From an uncultured Flavobacteriales bacterium (lineage in GTDB: Bacteria > Bacteroidota > Bacteroidia > Flavobacteriales > UBA1820): DNA of 49,333 nucleotides. The position numbers were made by a program, and so were the translations under genes. Within the stretch, counting starts at the first letter, position 1; each line of letters opens with the position of its first letter. The DNA lies in NCBI GenBank assembly GCA_938023515.1, contig CALJDR010000063.1, forward strand, positions 1 to 49,333. The letters run 5' to 3'. This document shows, piece by piece, positions 33,977 through 46,066 of this stretch. Under the pieces are notes generated by a model that worked only from the letters and a program-made list of their open reading frames with translations, searched no databases and was not told the origin of the DNA.

Positions 33977-35374
33977 ATGGCTGCAAAAGGTCCGAGAATA
34001 TACCCGAAAGAACAGGATCCGCAAGTGCGGGCGCGCAACTTCGAAGAGGTGTGCTACGGCTTTACCGAGCAGGAGGCCGTACTGGAGGCACAGCGTTGTC
34101 TGGACTGTAAGAAACCCAAATGCGTGGACGCTTGCCCCGTTTCGATCAAAATACCCCAGTTCATCGCCGAGCTGACCAATGGGAACATAGAAAAAGCGGC
34201 CGAGATCATTGCCCAGGACAGTGCCCTGCCTGCCGTATGCGGACGCGTCTGCCCGCAGGAGACACAGTGCGAAGGCTCCTGCATCATGGGCATCAAGTTC
34301 GAGCCGGTGTCCATCGGTAAGCTCGAACGTTTTACCGCCGACTGGATGCGGGAAAACGGCAAAGAAGTAAAAGTCGACCTGAAACCCTCCAACGGGCATA
34401 AAGTAGCCGTGATCGGCAGCGGTCCTTCCGGGCTCGCCTGTGCCGGCGAATTGGCCTCCATGGGATACCAGGTGAAGATATTCGAAGCCCTGCATAAAGC
34501 CGGGGGCGTACTGGAATACGGGATACCGGAGTTCCGTCTGCCCAAGGAAAAGGTCGTCGGGTATGAAATAGACAATGTCCGCAAGATGGGCGTAGAGATA
34601 GAGACCAATGTGATCGTCGGCCGTACGGTCACGATAGACTCGCTGATGGAAGAGGACGGCTACGAAGCCGTTTTCATCGGCAGCGGGGCCGGCCTGCCTA
34701 ATTTTATGGGTATTGAGGGCGAAAGTTTGAACGGGGTCGTATCCGCCAACGAATTCCTCACCCGCGCCAACCTGATGCGGGCTTACGACCCGAAATCCGA
34801 CACTCCGATCTATGTCGGGGAAAAAGTCGTGGTCGTAGGAGGGGGCAATGTGGCCATGGATGCCGCCCGCACCGCGCTGCGGCTCGGGGCCCAAGTGAGC
34901 GTCGTGTACCGCCGTACCGAAAAGGAACTTCCCGCCCGCGTGGAGGAAGTCCACCACGCCAAACAGGAAGGCATCGTTTTTGAATTCCTGACCAATCCGG
35001 TAAGGGTGCTGGGTGACGAACAGGGACGGGTAAAAGGCATGGAATGTGTCCGTATGGAACTCGGCGAACCGGACGAAAGCGGACGCCGCCGCCCGATAGA
35101 AGTAAAAGGCTCGGAATTTACCATCGATGCCGATGTGGTCATCATGGCTCTGGGGACTTCGCCCAATCCGCTGCTGAAGATCACAACGCCCGGGTTGGAG
35201 GCCAACCGAAGAGGCTGTCTGACGGCCAACGAGGACGGACAGACCACCCGTGAAGGTGTATTTGCCGGCGGCGATGCGGTGACGGGAGCCGCCACGGTCA
35301 TCCTGGCTATGGGTGCCGGACGCAAGGCCGCACAGGCGATAGACCGGTATATCAGGAGCAAAGGCCAAAAATAA
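33977..35374 (+). CDS. nfnB: NfnB-like subunit, glutamate-synthase small-subunit family
   Basis: A 465-residue FAD protein of the GltD/NfnB family. The N-terminal domain has the two [4Fe-4S] motifs: CLDCKKPKCVDACP, and CGRVCPQETQCEGSC. Rossmann motifs follow: VAVIGSGPSGLACAGELA for FAD and VVVGGGNVAMDAARTALRLG for NAD(P)H. The absence of a large glutamate synthase gene and the adjacent nfnA argue for the transhydrogenase role (2 NADP+ + NADH + 2 reduced ferredoxin). The frame is open from 33926, overlapping nfnA, but the ATG at 33977 (MAAKGPRIYP) is the sensible start. nifJ starts 88 bases downstream. Confidence 0.88.
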   Translation: MAAKGPRIYPKEQDPQVRARNFEEVCYGFTEQEAVLEAQRCLDCKKPKCVDACPVSIKIPQFIAELTNGNIEKAAEIIAQDSALPAVCGRVCPQETQCEGSCIMGIKFEPVSIGKLERFTADWMRENGKEVKVDLKPSNGHKVAVIGSGPSGLACAGELASMGYQVKIFEALHKAGGVLEYGIPEFRLPKEKVVGYEIDNVRKMGVEIETNVIVGRTVTIDSLMEEDGYEAVFIGSGAGLPNFMGIEGESLNGVVSANEFLTRANLMRAYDPKSDTPIYVGEKVVVVGGGNVAMDAARTALRLGAQVSVVYRRTEKELPARVEEVHHAKQEGIVFEFLTNPVRVLGDEQGRVKGMECVRMELGEPDESGRRRPIEVKGSEFTIDADVVIMALGTSPNPLLKITTPGLEANRRGCLTANEDGQTTREGVFAGGDAVTGAATVILAMGAGRKAAQAIDRYIRSKGQK

Positions 35375-35462
35375 TTCTTCCCGGCGGGCGGGAGCCTGCG
35401 GCGGGAATCAATATATTTTGTAGTTTCGTTAAGGAAAAAGAGTAATTAAAAAATATACAAAG

Positions 35463-39029
<3,567 letters not shown>

Positions 39030-39061
39030 CCATAGATAATCACGGCTTTTTAGCCATACCC

Positions 39062-39096
39062 AAAAACCCTTCGCCAAAAGCGAAGGGTTTTTTTTT
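39062..39096 (+). terminator. Terminator after nifJ
   Basis: AACCCTTCGC, loop CAAAA, GCGAAGGGTT, then a nine-base T-run. Confidence 0.93.
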
Positions 39097-39180
39097 GCGC
39101 TCTAAGGATATGTAGGCGACACTGTAGGGGAAAGGAACTGTTTTTTCGAAAAACGGGTTTCCGGTTTTGGGAAAATACCG

Positions 39181-39188
39181 TACATTTG
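39181..39188 (+). promoter_or_regulatory. Putative -7 element of the YeiH-type gene
   Basis: TACATTTG followed by CC, 54 bases before the ATG at 39243. The upstream half is weak. Confidence 0.45.
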
Positions 39189-39242
39189 CCTTTTTCTAAT
39201 CCATAATCAAAAGTTATCTATTATAACTAAAAGTAATTTAAA

Positions 39243-40502
39243 ATGAAGAAAAACAAATCCCTGATACACTCTTTGCGCAACGAAGACTGGACTACCGTCC
39301 TGCTGGGCGGGATCATCATGCTGTTCGCTATCGCCTTGGGTCTGACCGGAAACCTCAATCTGATGCCGGTACTCCCCGCATCGCTTTCTTCGGCGGGTGA
39401 TGTCGCCCAACTGCTCTATATGTTCGTATTTCTGTATGTGCTTACTTTTGCCGGGTTCCGGTTCATGAAGCGCGATACAAAGCATTTATTCCCCTCGTTC
39501 GCCGCCATATTCGTCATTGCGGCAGCAGCCATGTACATCACCCGTATCCCCGCCATCAAAACTCTCGGACTGGAGTCGGTGCTTTTCTCGGTGGCGATAG
39601 GACTTATTATCAGCAATTTTATCGGGATTCCGCAGTGGCTCCGGCCGGCTATGCAGAGCGAATTCTTCATCAAGACCGGCCTGGTGGTGCTCGGGTCGTC
39701 GGTGATATTCTCCGAAATACTCAAGGCTGGGTTCTTCGGCATTTTGCAATCGCTGGTGGTGGTGTTCAGCGTGTGGTATTTTGCCTTCTGGATCGCCCGG
39801 AAGATGAAAGTAGACCGCGAAATGTCCACGATGCTGGCCAGTGCCGTATCTATATGCGGGGTATCGGCAGCTATCGCTACCTGCGGGGCCATCAAAGGGG
39901 ACAATAAAAAGCTGTCCTATGTGATATCGCTGGTGCTGGTCATGGCTATTCCCATGATGTACATTATGCCCTGGCTGGCCACTAAAATGGGTCTTTCGCA
40001 GGAAGTAGCGGGTGCGTGGCTCGGCGGGACGATCGACACCACAGGCGCTGTGGTGGCTTCGGGGAAATTCCTCGGCGAAACGGCGGAAAAGTACAGCGTG
40101 ATCATCAAATCGTCCCAGAATGTGCTGCTGGGGTTGGCGGCGTTCCTGATATCCATCTATTGGTCGTATAAAGGTACGCAAAGGGAAGAAAAACCCACCG
40201 CTTCCGTGCTATGGCAGCGGTTCCCGAAATTCGTACTCGGGTTTGTGATCGTGTCCATCGTTTTCAGCACCTGTTTCGATGCCGGCACAGCCAAAGAGAT
40301 AGGCAGTGTAGCCAACAAGAATTTCCGGGAGGCGCTCTTTGCCATCGCTTTCGTGAGCATAGGGCTGGAAACGAATTTCAAGCAGCTTTTCTCCCAGGAG
40401 AATAAAAAGCCGATGATCGCTTTTACCCTCGCCCAGTTGTTCAACATTGTATTGACCTTGGTAGTGGCCTATGTACTGTTCGGTCTGGTGGCCGGGGATT
40501 GA
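39243..40502 (+). CDS. YeiH/UPF0324-family membrane transporter
   Basis: A 419-residue protein with about eleven hydrophobic helices. Diagnostic stretches include IGLIISNFIGIP, FIKTGLVVLGSSVIFSEI, ASAVSICGVSAAIATCGAI and WLGGTIDTTGAVVASG, matching the YeiH/UPF0324 family, often named putative sulfate exporter. Some relatives have been linked to sulfonate or taurine-derived sulfite export, but the substrate here is not shown by context: neighbours are nifJ and a lipoprotein. The N-terminal 100 residues form an additional hydrophobic segment with a basic start (MKKNKSLIHSLRNEDW). The ATG is the only sensible start. Confidence 0.85.
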   Translation: MKKNKSLIHSLRNEDWTTVLLGGIIMLFAIALGLTGNLNLMPVLPASLSSAGDVAQLLYMFVFLYVLTFAGFRFMKRDTKHLFPSFAAIFVIAAAAMYITRIPAIKTLGLESVLFSVAIGLIISNFIGIPQWLRPAMQSEFFIKTGLVVLGSSVIFSEILKAGFFGILQSLVVVFSVWYFAFWIARKMKVDREMSTMLASAVSICGVSAAIATCGAIKGDNKKLSYVISLVLVMAIPMMYIMPWLATKMGLSQEVAGAWLGGTIDTTGAVVASGKFLGETAEKYSVIIKSSQNVLLGLAAFLISIYWSYKGTQREEKPTASVLWQRFPKFVLGFVIVSIVFSTCFDAGTAKEIGSVANKNFREALFAIAFVSIGLETNFKQLFSQENKKPMIAFTLAQLFNIVLTLVVAYVLFGLVAGD

Positions 40503-40511
40503 TCCTCCCGA

Positions 40512-40561
40512 CCCTAAACCGCGAAGCGGGGCCCATTTGGGCCCCGCTTCGCGGTTTAGGG
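40512..40561. terminator. Exceptional 23-base perfect hairpin between convergent genes
   Basis: The arms 40512-40534 (starting CCCTAAACCGCGAAGCGGGG and ending CCC) and 40539-40561 are perfect complements around ATTT. It fills the 68-base gap between the YeiH gene stop and the convergent lipoprotein stop. It has no T-run on either side, unlike the other terminators here, so a terminator role is likely but not certain. Confidence 0.7.
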
Positions 40562-40570
40562 GAATTCTAT

Positions 40571-41017
40571 TTATTCCTGCCGGAAAAGGACTTTCGCGCG
40601 GCGCTCGACGATCCATTTGCCGTCCGCATCGTGGCGCAGGTTGTACGTATCGTCATCCTCCTGGTTCCAGGCATAACCGCCCGAAGGGAGTTTCCGGCGG
40701 TCGAGCACGACGTTGCCCTCCTTGGGCAGGAAAAGTTCCGCGTGCAGCGAATCCGCCGGAAAAACGGCGAAAGCAGCGTATACGGCCGATTGACCTTCCT
40801 GTTTTTCCGTGGGGAGCAGTTTAATGCCGTCCTCGAATGGGCGGATACAACGCTCCAATGCCTGGCTCCACAAATAACCGGCGGAGCCGATGCAGCCATG
40901 TTCATCCCGGTCGTTGCCTGTCATGGAGGTTGCCGGGGCTTCGGCGTTTCCATTCCCCTTGCAGGCCGATAGCAGCAGCAAAAGCAGGCCGCAGCCTAAT
41001 AAACAGATTTTTTTCAT
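40571..41017 (-). CDS. Predicted lipoprotein with a GCxxSAGYxWS motif
   Basis: A 148-residue protein with signal peptide MKKICLLGCGLLLLLLSAC, lipidated at Cys19 by signal peptidase II. The mature protein has a short Asn/Gly/Glu linker, then GCIGSAGYLWSQALERCIRP with two cysteines 16 residues apart that could form a disulfide. A beta-rich C-terminal half follows. The motif resembles that of small Bacteroidales lipoproteins of unknown function that I recall but cannot name. It probably lies in the periplasm or at the surface. It is 35 bases downstream of kbl on the same strand. Confidence 0.75.
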   Translation of the reverse strand: MKKICLLGCGLLLLLLSACKGNGNAEAPATSMTGNDRDEHGCIGSAGYLWSQALERCIRPFEDGIKLLPTEKQEGQSAVYAAFAVFPADSLHAELFLPKEGNVVLDRRKLPSGGYAWNQEDDDTYNLRHDADGKWIVERRAKVLFRQE

Positions 41018-41052
41018 GTCTTTATTTTTAGTTTATAACCTTTATCCGGATG

Positions 41053-42249
41053 TTATTTGACGGCTCCCAGTTCCCGCGCTACTTTGGCAAAAGCGGCTAC
41101 GGCTCGGTCTATCTGTTCCGGCGTGTGGGCGGCCGAGATCTGTACGCGGATGCGCGCCTGTCCTTTGGGTACTACCGGGTAGAAAAAACCGGTCACGTAA
41201 ATACCCTCTTCGAGCAAGCGCTCGGCCATTTTCTGGGCCAATGGCGCGTCGTATAACATCACCGGGATGATGCTCGAATCTCCCTGTTTGACATCCAGCC
41301 CGGCTTTTTTTATTCCTTCTTTAAAGCGGCGCGTGTTGGCTTCCGTACGGTCGCGCAGGGCGGTATCCCGCATGACCATTTCGAAGGCTTTGGTAGCGGC
41401 CCCAACAATGGACGGGCAGAGTGAATTGGAGAACAGGTAGGGCCGGGAACGCTGGCGGAGCATCTCGATGATCTCCTTCGGCCCGGTCGTATAGCCGCCC
41501 ATCGCCCCGCCGAGTGCTTTACCTAAGGTCCCGGTCACGATATCCACCCGGCCTTCCACCCCGCAGTGTTCTATCGTTCCCCGACCCGTCTTACCGATGA
41601 ATCCGGCGGCATGCGATTCATCTACCAACACCAGGGCGTCGTATTTTTCGGCCAGGTCGCAGATAGCTTTCAGGTTGGCCACTACGCCGTCCATCGAGAA
41701 TACCCCGTCGGTCACTATGATCTTGAACCGATGCCCGGCTTTTTGGGCGTCCTGGAGTTGCTTCTCGAGGTCGGCCATATCGTTGTTCGCATATCGGTAG
41801 CGGGCCGCTTTGCACAGGCGTACCCCGTCGATGATGGAGGCATGATTCAACGCGTCTGAGATGATCGCGTCGTTCTCGTCGAAAAGCGGCTCGAATACCC
41901 CGCCGTTGGCGTCGAAGCAGGCGGCATAAAGGATCGTGTCTTCCGTGCCGTAAAATTCTGCTATTTTCTTTTCGAGCGTTTTATGGATATCCTGTGTGCC
42001 GCAGATAAAGCGGACGGAGGACATCCCGTATCCCCGGGAGTCCATCGCTTCCTTGGCAGCTTCGATCAGTTCAGGATTGTCCGCCAATCCCAGGTAGTTG
42101 TTGGCGCAGAAATTGATGACCTTTTTCCCGTCAGCCAGGGTGATCTCCGCCCCTTGGGGGGATGCGATGATGCGTTCGTTCTTGAACAGCCCGGCTTTTT
42201 TTATCCCCTCCAGTTCCTGCTGCAGGTGATTTTTGAGTTTTCCATACAT
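41053..42249 (-). CDS. kbl: Glycine C-acetyltransferase (2-amino-3-ketobutyrate CoA ligase)
   Basis: A 398-residue PLP enzyme of the alpha-oxoamine synthase family. It cleaves 2-amino-3-ketobutyrate with CoA to glycine and acetyl-CoA in threonine breakdown. Landmarks are NFCANNYLGLADNP, GYGMSSVRFICGTQ, DALNHASIIDG, VTDGVFSMDG, DESHAAGFIGKTGRG and the PLP-lysine segment TGTLGKALGGAMGG. The high match to Kbl motifs argues against serine palmitoyltransferase or BioF. Threonine dehydrogenase (tdh), the usual partner, is not adjacent. The lipoprotein gene downstream may share the transcript. Confidence 0.94.
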   Translation of the reverse strand: MYGKLKNHLQQELEGIKKAGLFKNERIIASPQGAEITLADGKKVINFCANNYLGLADNPELIEAAKEAMDSRGYGMSSVRFICGTQDIHKTLEKKIAEFYGTEDTILYAACFDANGGVFEPLFDENDAIISDALNHASIIDGVRLCKAARYRYANNDMADLEKQLQDAQKAGHRFKIIVTDGVFSMDGVVANLKAICDLAEKYDALVLVDESHAAGFIGKTGRGTIEHCGVEGRVDIVTGTLGKALGGAMGGYTTGPKEIIEMLRQRSRPYLFSNSLCPSIVGAATKAFEMVMRDTALRDRTEANTRRFKEGIKKAGLDVKQGDSSIIPVMLYDAPLAQKMAERLLEEGIYVTGFFYPVVPKGQARIRVQISAAHTPEQIDRAVAAFAKVARELGAVK

Positions 42250-42291
42250 GATTTCCCGTATTTGTTTAAGGTGTTCCTATTTTTTATACCT

Positions 42292-42299
42292 CAAATGTA
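42292..42299 (-). promoter_or_regulatory. Putative -7 element of kbl
   Basis: Read leftward, TACATTTG matches TAnnTTTG, with a TTTG 22 bases upstream (42322-42325), close to ideal spacing. Confidence 0.5.
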
Positions 42300-42373
42300 C
42301 GAAAACGGCAGTATACGTCTCCAAAAGAAGGTTATAAAATAAAAATCAAAGATTTGGAATAAAAAACGGCCGG

Positions 42374-42393
42374 TTAACAAAAATATTTGTTAA
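42374..42393. promoter_or_regulatory. Perfect dyad upstream of the TonB-receptor promoter
   Basis: TTAACAAA-AATA-TTTGTTAA, seven bases before the TAAATTTGC element at 42400-42408, covers the space where RNA polymerase or a regulator would bind. It is an operator candidate with no known protein. Confidence 0.5.
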
Positions 42394-42616
42394 ATATACT
42401 AAATTTGCAGTGCCGGACAATGAGGAAGGTAAACCGCCATTTTAATGATAATGTTCTGAAAATGAATCTAATGTTCTGGAACAGGCAGTTTGATGCGACA
42501 GGCTTTTTATTTAACGTTATGGTAAAAGAGGGAACACTTTCCGGCAAAAACCTTCCGATACCTTTGCGGCGGACAAGCGAAAATAAGTCATAAACAGTAA
42601 TAAATCCATTAACTTT

Positions 42617-45600
42617 ATGAAAACATTCTTGAGAAGTTTTGCGTTTATAGTCGCTTTTGTGGGACTGGCTCTCACAGCTTCTGCACAGGTGACTACTGCG
42701 AGCATAACCGGACTGGTGGCCGATCAGCAGAAACAAACTCTGCCCGGTGCTACCGTCAGGGCTACGCACCTTCCTTCGGGGACGGTGTATGTAGTGGCTA
42801 CCCAGACGAACGGCCGTTTTACCATAAACGGTATGCGTATCGGAGGCCCCTACACGATAGAAGTATCTTTCGTAGGATTTACTCCTGAAAAGATCGAAGG
42901 CGTCAACCTGGTGATCGGCGAAGAAAGGAACTTCAATATCGTGATGACGGAAGATACCCATAATTTGGGCGAAGTTGTCGTAGTAGGTACCCGCAACCCG
43001 ATAATCAGCGCCGGACGTACCGGAGCGCAGACCGTAGTAACCCGCGATAAAATAGACCGCATGCCGGCTATGAACCGGTCGATCGAGGACTTCACGCGCC
43101 TTACTCCGATGTCCAATGGCAACAGCTTCGCAGGAGCCAGCTATAAATTGAATAACGTGACGGTGGACGGGGCTTCGTTCAACAATTCTTACGGGCTTTC
43201 CGACAAGCTGGGAGCCGGCGACCTTCAGCCGATCTCTCTTGAGGCCATCGACCAGATACAGGTAATGATTGCCCCTTACGACGTACGTAACGGTGCATTC
43301 GTAGGTGCCGGTATCAATACCGTGACCAAATCCGGTACCAACGATTGGGTGGGTTCCGTATATTGGTACACCAAGAGTCCTTCTTTGGAAGGCCTTCGTC
43401 AGAACGATTATAAAGCCAACCGCGCAGACTTCCAGAAAAATTTCTACGGAGCCAGTGCTGGGGGGCCGATCATCAAAAATAAATTGTTCTTCTATATAAA
43501 CGGGGAGCTCGACCGCTTGTCCACTCCGGTGAACTACCGTCCGCGTCCCGACAAGAACACTCCTGTAGAAGGAAACTATTCCTATGCGGATGAAAAGACT
43601 CTCCAGGAGCTCTCCGATTTCCTCCAGGAGAACTTCGGTTACAATCCGGGATCGTACAACGTGAAGAACAGCCCGGAAGAAGCCAACCGCATTACAGCCC
43701 GTTTGGACTGGAATATCAATTCCCGGAATACTTTAAGCCTGAAATATTTCTACCTCAAATCGTTCAAGACCAACAACCCGAGTACTTCGGGTGCTATGAC
43801 CGGCGGCCGCGGGCCTAACCAGAACGCTATTCCGTTCTCTTCGTCTTATTACAGGGCGAACAACAACTTCAATATCGTGATGGCCGACCTGAATACGACC
43901 ATTAACAGCAATATGTCCAATACGCTGAAGATCGGCTATTCGGCCCTGCGCGATTACCGCGATATGGACGGCGGTTTCTTCCCGGAAGTCAATATCGGAC
44001 AGGGAAATGCCACCGGAGGAAAATCGACGGCAATGACTACTTTCGGCACCGAGGCCAACTCGTACAACAACATGCTGAATTCCGATATCTTCCAGATCCA
44101 GGACAACTTCATGTGGACGGTAGGCAACCACCAGCTCGTATTCGGTACCCAGTCTGACTACCGTTCGTTCAAGAACGGTTTTGCCAACTCGTTCGCCGGG
44201 CAGTACAAATACGACAGCCTCCAGCAATTCTACGATGACGTTTTGGCCCATAAACAGTGGGTGGCCAACGGATCTAACCCTGCCACTCGTCCTACCCTTC
44301 CGGGCGACGTTTACTATAAGCAGATATACAATGCAACGGATAGCGATGCATTCCCGTATGCCAAGACGAGCGTACTTACGCTGGGCTTCTACGTACAGGA
44401 CCGTTGGACTATTACGCCTAACTTCAACCTGACCTTGGGTCTGCGCGCGGATATTCCGATCTTTACCTCGACATTGGACAAAAACCCGATATTCGACGGG
44501 GTGATATTCCGCGGCGGCCGCACGATCGATACGGCGAAATTGCCTAACACTAATGTGATGCTTTCCCCGCGTGTAGGATTCAATTGGGATGTCCTGGGCG
44601 ACCACTCCTTGCAGATCCGCGGTGGTTCCGGCCTTTTTGCCGGCGTTCCTCCTTACGTATGGATCGGCAACCAGGCGGGTAATAACGGCCTGCTTTTCGG
44701 CCAGGTGACTACCAGATATTCTTTCAGCGGCGAGGTGAACGTGCCGAAACCGGCTGACGGCAAACCGGCCAAAGCTTCTATCGCTATCACCGACCCTGAC
44801 TTGAAATATCCCCAGGTATGGAAGACCGACCTTGCTATCGACTATCGTTTCGGCAAAGGCTGGATCGCTACGGTCGAGTTCCTCTATAATAAGGATGTAA
44901 ACGGCATTTACCATATGGACATTAACCACCCGAACGCAGACCGCAGCTGGGTGACCAACCTTCAGGGAGCGGATAAGCGCCCGTACCTGCTCAAACAGCA
45001 ACTTAACAGCGAAGCGTACGACGTGATCCTGATGACCAATACGAATAAGGGATACTCGATGTACACTACCCTTCAGCTGCAGAAAGACTTCATTACCGGC
45101 CCGCTGAAAGGCCTTTACCTCAACGGTTCTTATACCTTCGGCGTAGCGAAGAACGTGACCGACGGATCGGGCTCTGTAGCTTCTTCGGCTTATAAATACC
45201 GTCCTGCTATCGATCCGGATGCCGAGGAACTCGGGTTTGCTTCCGGTTCGTTCCCCGATCGTATCCTTCTTCAGGCGGCCTACCGCTTCGAATATGCCAA
45301 GTGCATGGCAACGTCCATCGGTGTGGTTTACCAGCGCTATATGCCGTTCCGTTATTCCTATACCTACAACGGCGACGTGAACAACGACAGCTATTCCTGG
45401 AACGACCTCATCTATGTCCCCAGGCTGATGGAAGAAATCCGTATCGTTCCCCAGGCTGGAGATACGCGTACACAGCTTGCTATCTGGAACGATATCAACG
45501 AGTTCATTATGCAGGATCCTTATCTTCGTCACCGCAGAGGCGAATATGCCGAACGCAACGGAGGAAAAGCTCCTTACGTGAACCAAGTCGACCTGAACTT

Positions 45601-45907
45601 CGCCCAGGATTTCTTCATCGAAACCGCCAGCGGAAAGCGCAATACGATCCGCGTATCACTTGATATCACGAACTTCCTTAACCTGCTGAACAAAAACTGG
45701 GGTGTGCGCAATTCCACTCCTTCCGGCTGGAATCAGCAGTACCAGTTCCTGATGATGACCGAAAAACCTTCGGCTGCCAACAACTATACGCCCGGATTCA
45801 CCATGCCTGAAAAGAACGGAAAGGTGCCTTCTTCGACCTACGAGGAGTACATCAGCCCGTCCTCCCGCTGGGCTATGCAGATCGGTGTGAAGTACATGTT
45901 TAACTAA
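42617..45907 (+). CDS. Oar-like TonB-dependent outer membrane receptor
   Basis: A 1096-residue protein with a signal peptide (FIVAFVGLALTASAQ). It has an N-terminal carboxypeptidase-regulatory-like beta domain (SITGLVADQQKQTLPGATV, GGPYTIEVSFVGFTPEKIEG), a plug domain (GEVVVVGTRNPIIS, VTRDKIDRMPAMNRSIEDF) and a long beta-barrel ending in WAMQIGVKYMFN with a C-terminal aromatic residue. The plug-barrel wording (INTVTKSGTNDWVGSVYWY, FYGASAGGPIIKNKLFFYING) is that of the Oar family rather than SusC. No SusD follows, consistent with Oar-type receptors. The ligand is unknown; some Oar-like proteins act with secreted proteases or in adhesion. C-ending codons suggest high expression. Confidence 0.9.
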   Translation: MKTFLRSFAFIVAFVGLALTASAQVTTASITGLVADQQKQTLPGATVRATHLPSGTVYVVATQTNGRFTINGMRIGGPYTIEVSFVGFTPEKIEGVNLVIGEERNFNIVMTEDTHNLGEVVVVGTRNPIISAGRTGAQTVVTRDKIDRMPAMNRSIEDFTRLTPMSNGNSFAGASYKLNNVTVDGASFNNSYGLSDKLGAGDLQPISLEAIDQIQVMIAPYDVRNGAFVGAGINTVTKSGTNDWVGSVYWYTKSPSLEGLRQNDYKANRADFQKNFYGASAGGPIIKNKLFFYINGELDRLSTPVNYRPRPDKNTPVEGNYSYADEKTLQELSDFLQENFGYNPGSYNVKNSPEEANRITARLDWNINSRNTLSLKYFYLKSFKTNNPSTSGAMTGGRGPNQNAIPFSSSYYRANNNFNIVMADLNTTINSNMSNTLKIGYSALRDYRDMDGGFFPEVNIGQGNATGGKSTAMTTFGTEANSYNNMLNSDIFQIQDNFMWTVGNHQLVFGTQSDYRSFKNGFANSFAGQYKYDSLQQFYDDVLAHKQWVANGSNPATRPTLPGDVYYKQIYNATDSDAFPYAKTSVLTLGFYVQDRWTITPNFNLTLGLRADIPIFTSTLDKNPIFDGVIFRGGRTIDTAKLPNTNVMLSPRVGFNWDVLGDHSLQIRGGSGLFAGVPPYVWIGNQAGNNGLLFGQVTTRYSFSGEVNVPKPADGKPAKASIAITDPDLKYPQVWKTDLAIDYRFGKGWIATVEFLYNKDVNGIYHMDINHPNADRSWVTNLQGADKRPYLLKQQLNSEAYDVILMTNTNKGYSMYTTLQLQKDFITGPLKGLYLNGSYTFGVAKNVTDGSGSVASSAYKYRPAIDPDAEELGFASGSFPDRILLQAAYRFEYAKCMATSIGVVYQRYMPFRYSYTYNGDVNNDSYSWNDLIYVPRLMEEIRIVPQAGDTRTQLAIWNDINEFIMQDPYLRHRRGEYAERNGGKAPYVNQVDLNFAQDFFIETASGKRNTIRVSLDITNFLNLLNKNWGVRNSTPSGWNQQYQFLMMTEKPSAANNYTPGFTMPEKNGKVPSSTYEEYISPSSRWAMQIGVKYMFN

Positions 45908-45952
45908 GGTAATCTTTTCCCGCCTTTCAGCGGGTGACAATTAACACGCTTG

Positions 45953-45986
45953 ATGCGGCGCTCCCGAAAGGAGCGCCGCATTTTTT
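45953..45986 (+). terminator. Terminator after the TonB-dependent receptor
   Basis: ATGCGGCGCTCC, loop CGAAA, GGAGCGCCGCAT with perfect 12-base arms and a T-run. Confidence 0.92.
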
Positions 45987-46033
45987 ACATCCCATATCGC
46001 GACCCGATCCATACGCCGGACGCATTTATTTTA

Positions 46034-46041
46034 TAACTTTG
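46034..46041 (+). promoter_or_regulatory. Putative -7 element of gltX
   Basis: TAACTTTG followed by CCC, 26 bases before the ATG at 46067. The -33 element is weak. Confidence 0.45.
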
Positions 46042-46066
46042 CCCACGAAAACAGATTCCCAAAAAA

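Larger units (their letters stand above)
42250..42616. other. Divergent regulatory gap between kbl and the TonB-dependent receptor
   Basis: This 367-base AT-rich stretch holds promoter-like elements in both directions (42292-42299 leftward, 42400-42408 rightward) and a perfect dyad (42374-42393). A 68-codon frame at 42387-42593 begins inside the dyad and promoter and has no recognisable features, so I treat it as leader, not gene. The receptor mRNA would then have a leader of about 200 bases. Confidence 0.6.

Noticed and set aside
42387..42593. 68-codon frame upstream of the TonB-dependent receptor
   Set aside because: It starts inside the promoter dyad and shows no homology. It is treated as leader sequence.
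43733..45586. 617-codon minus-strand frame
   Set aside because: It is the antisense shadow of the TonB-dependent receptor.
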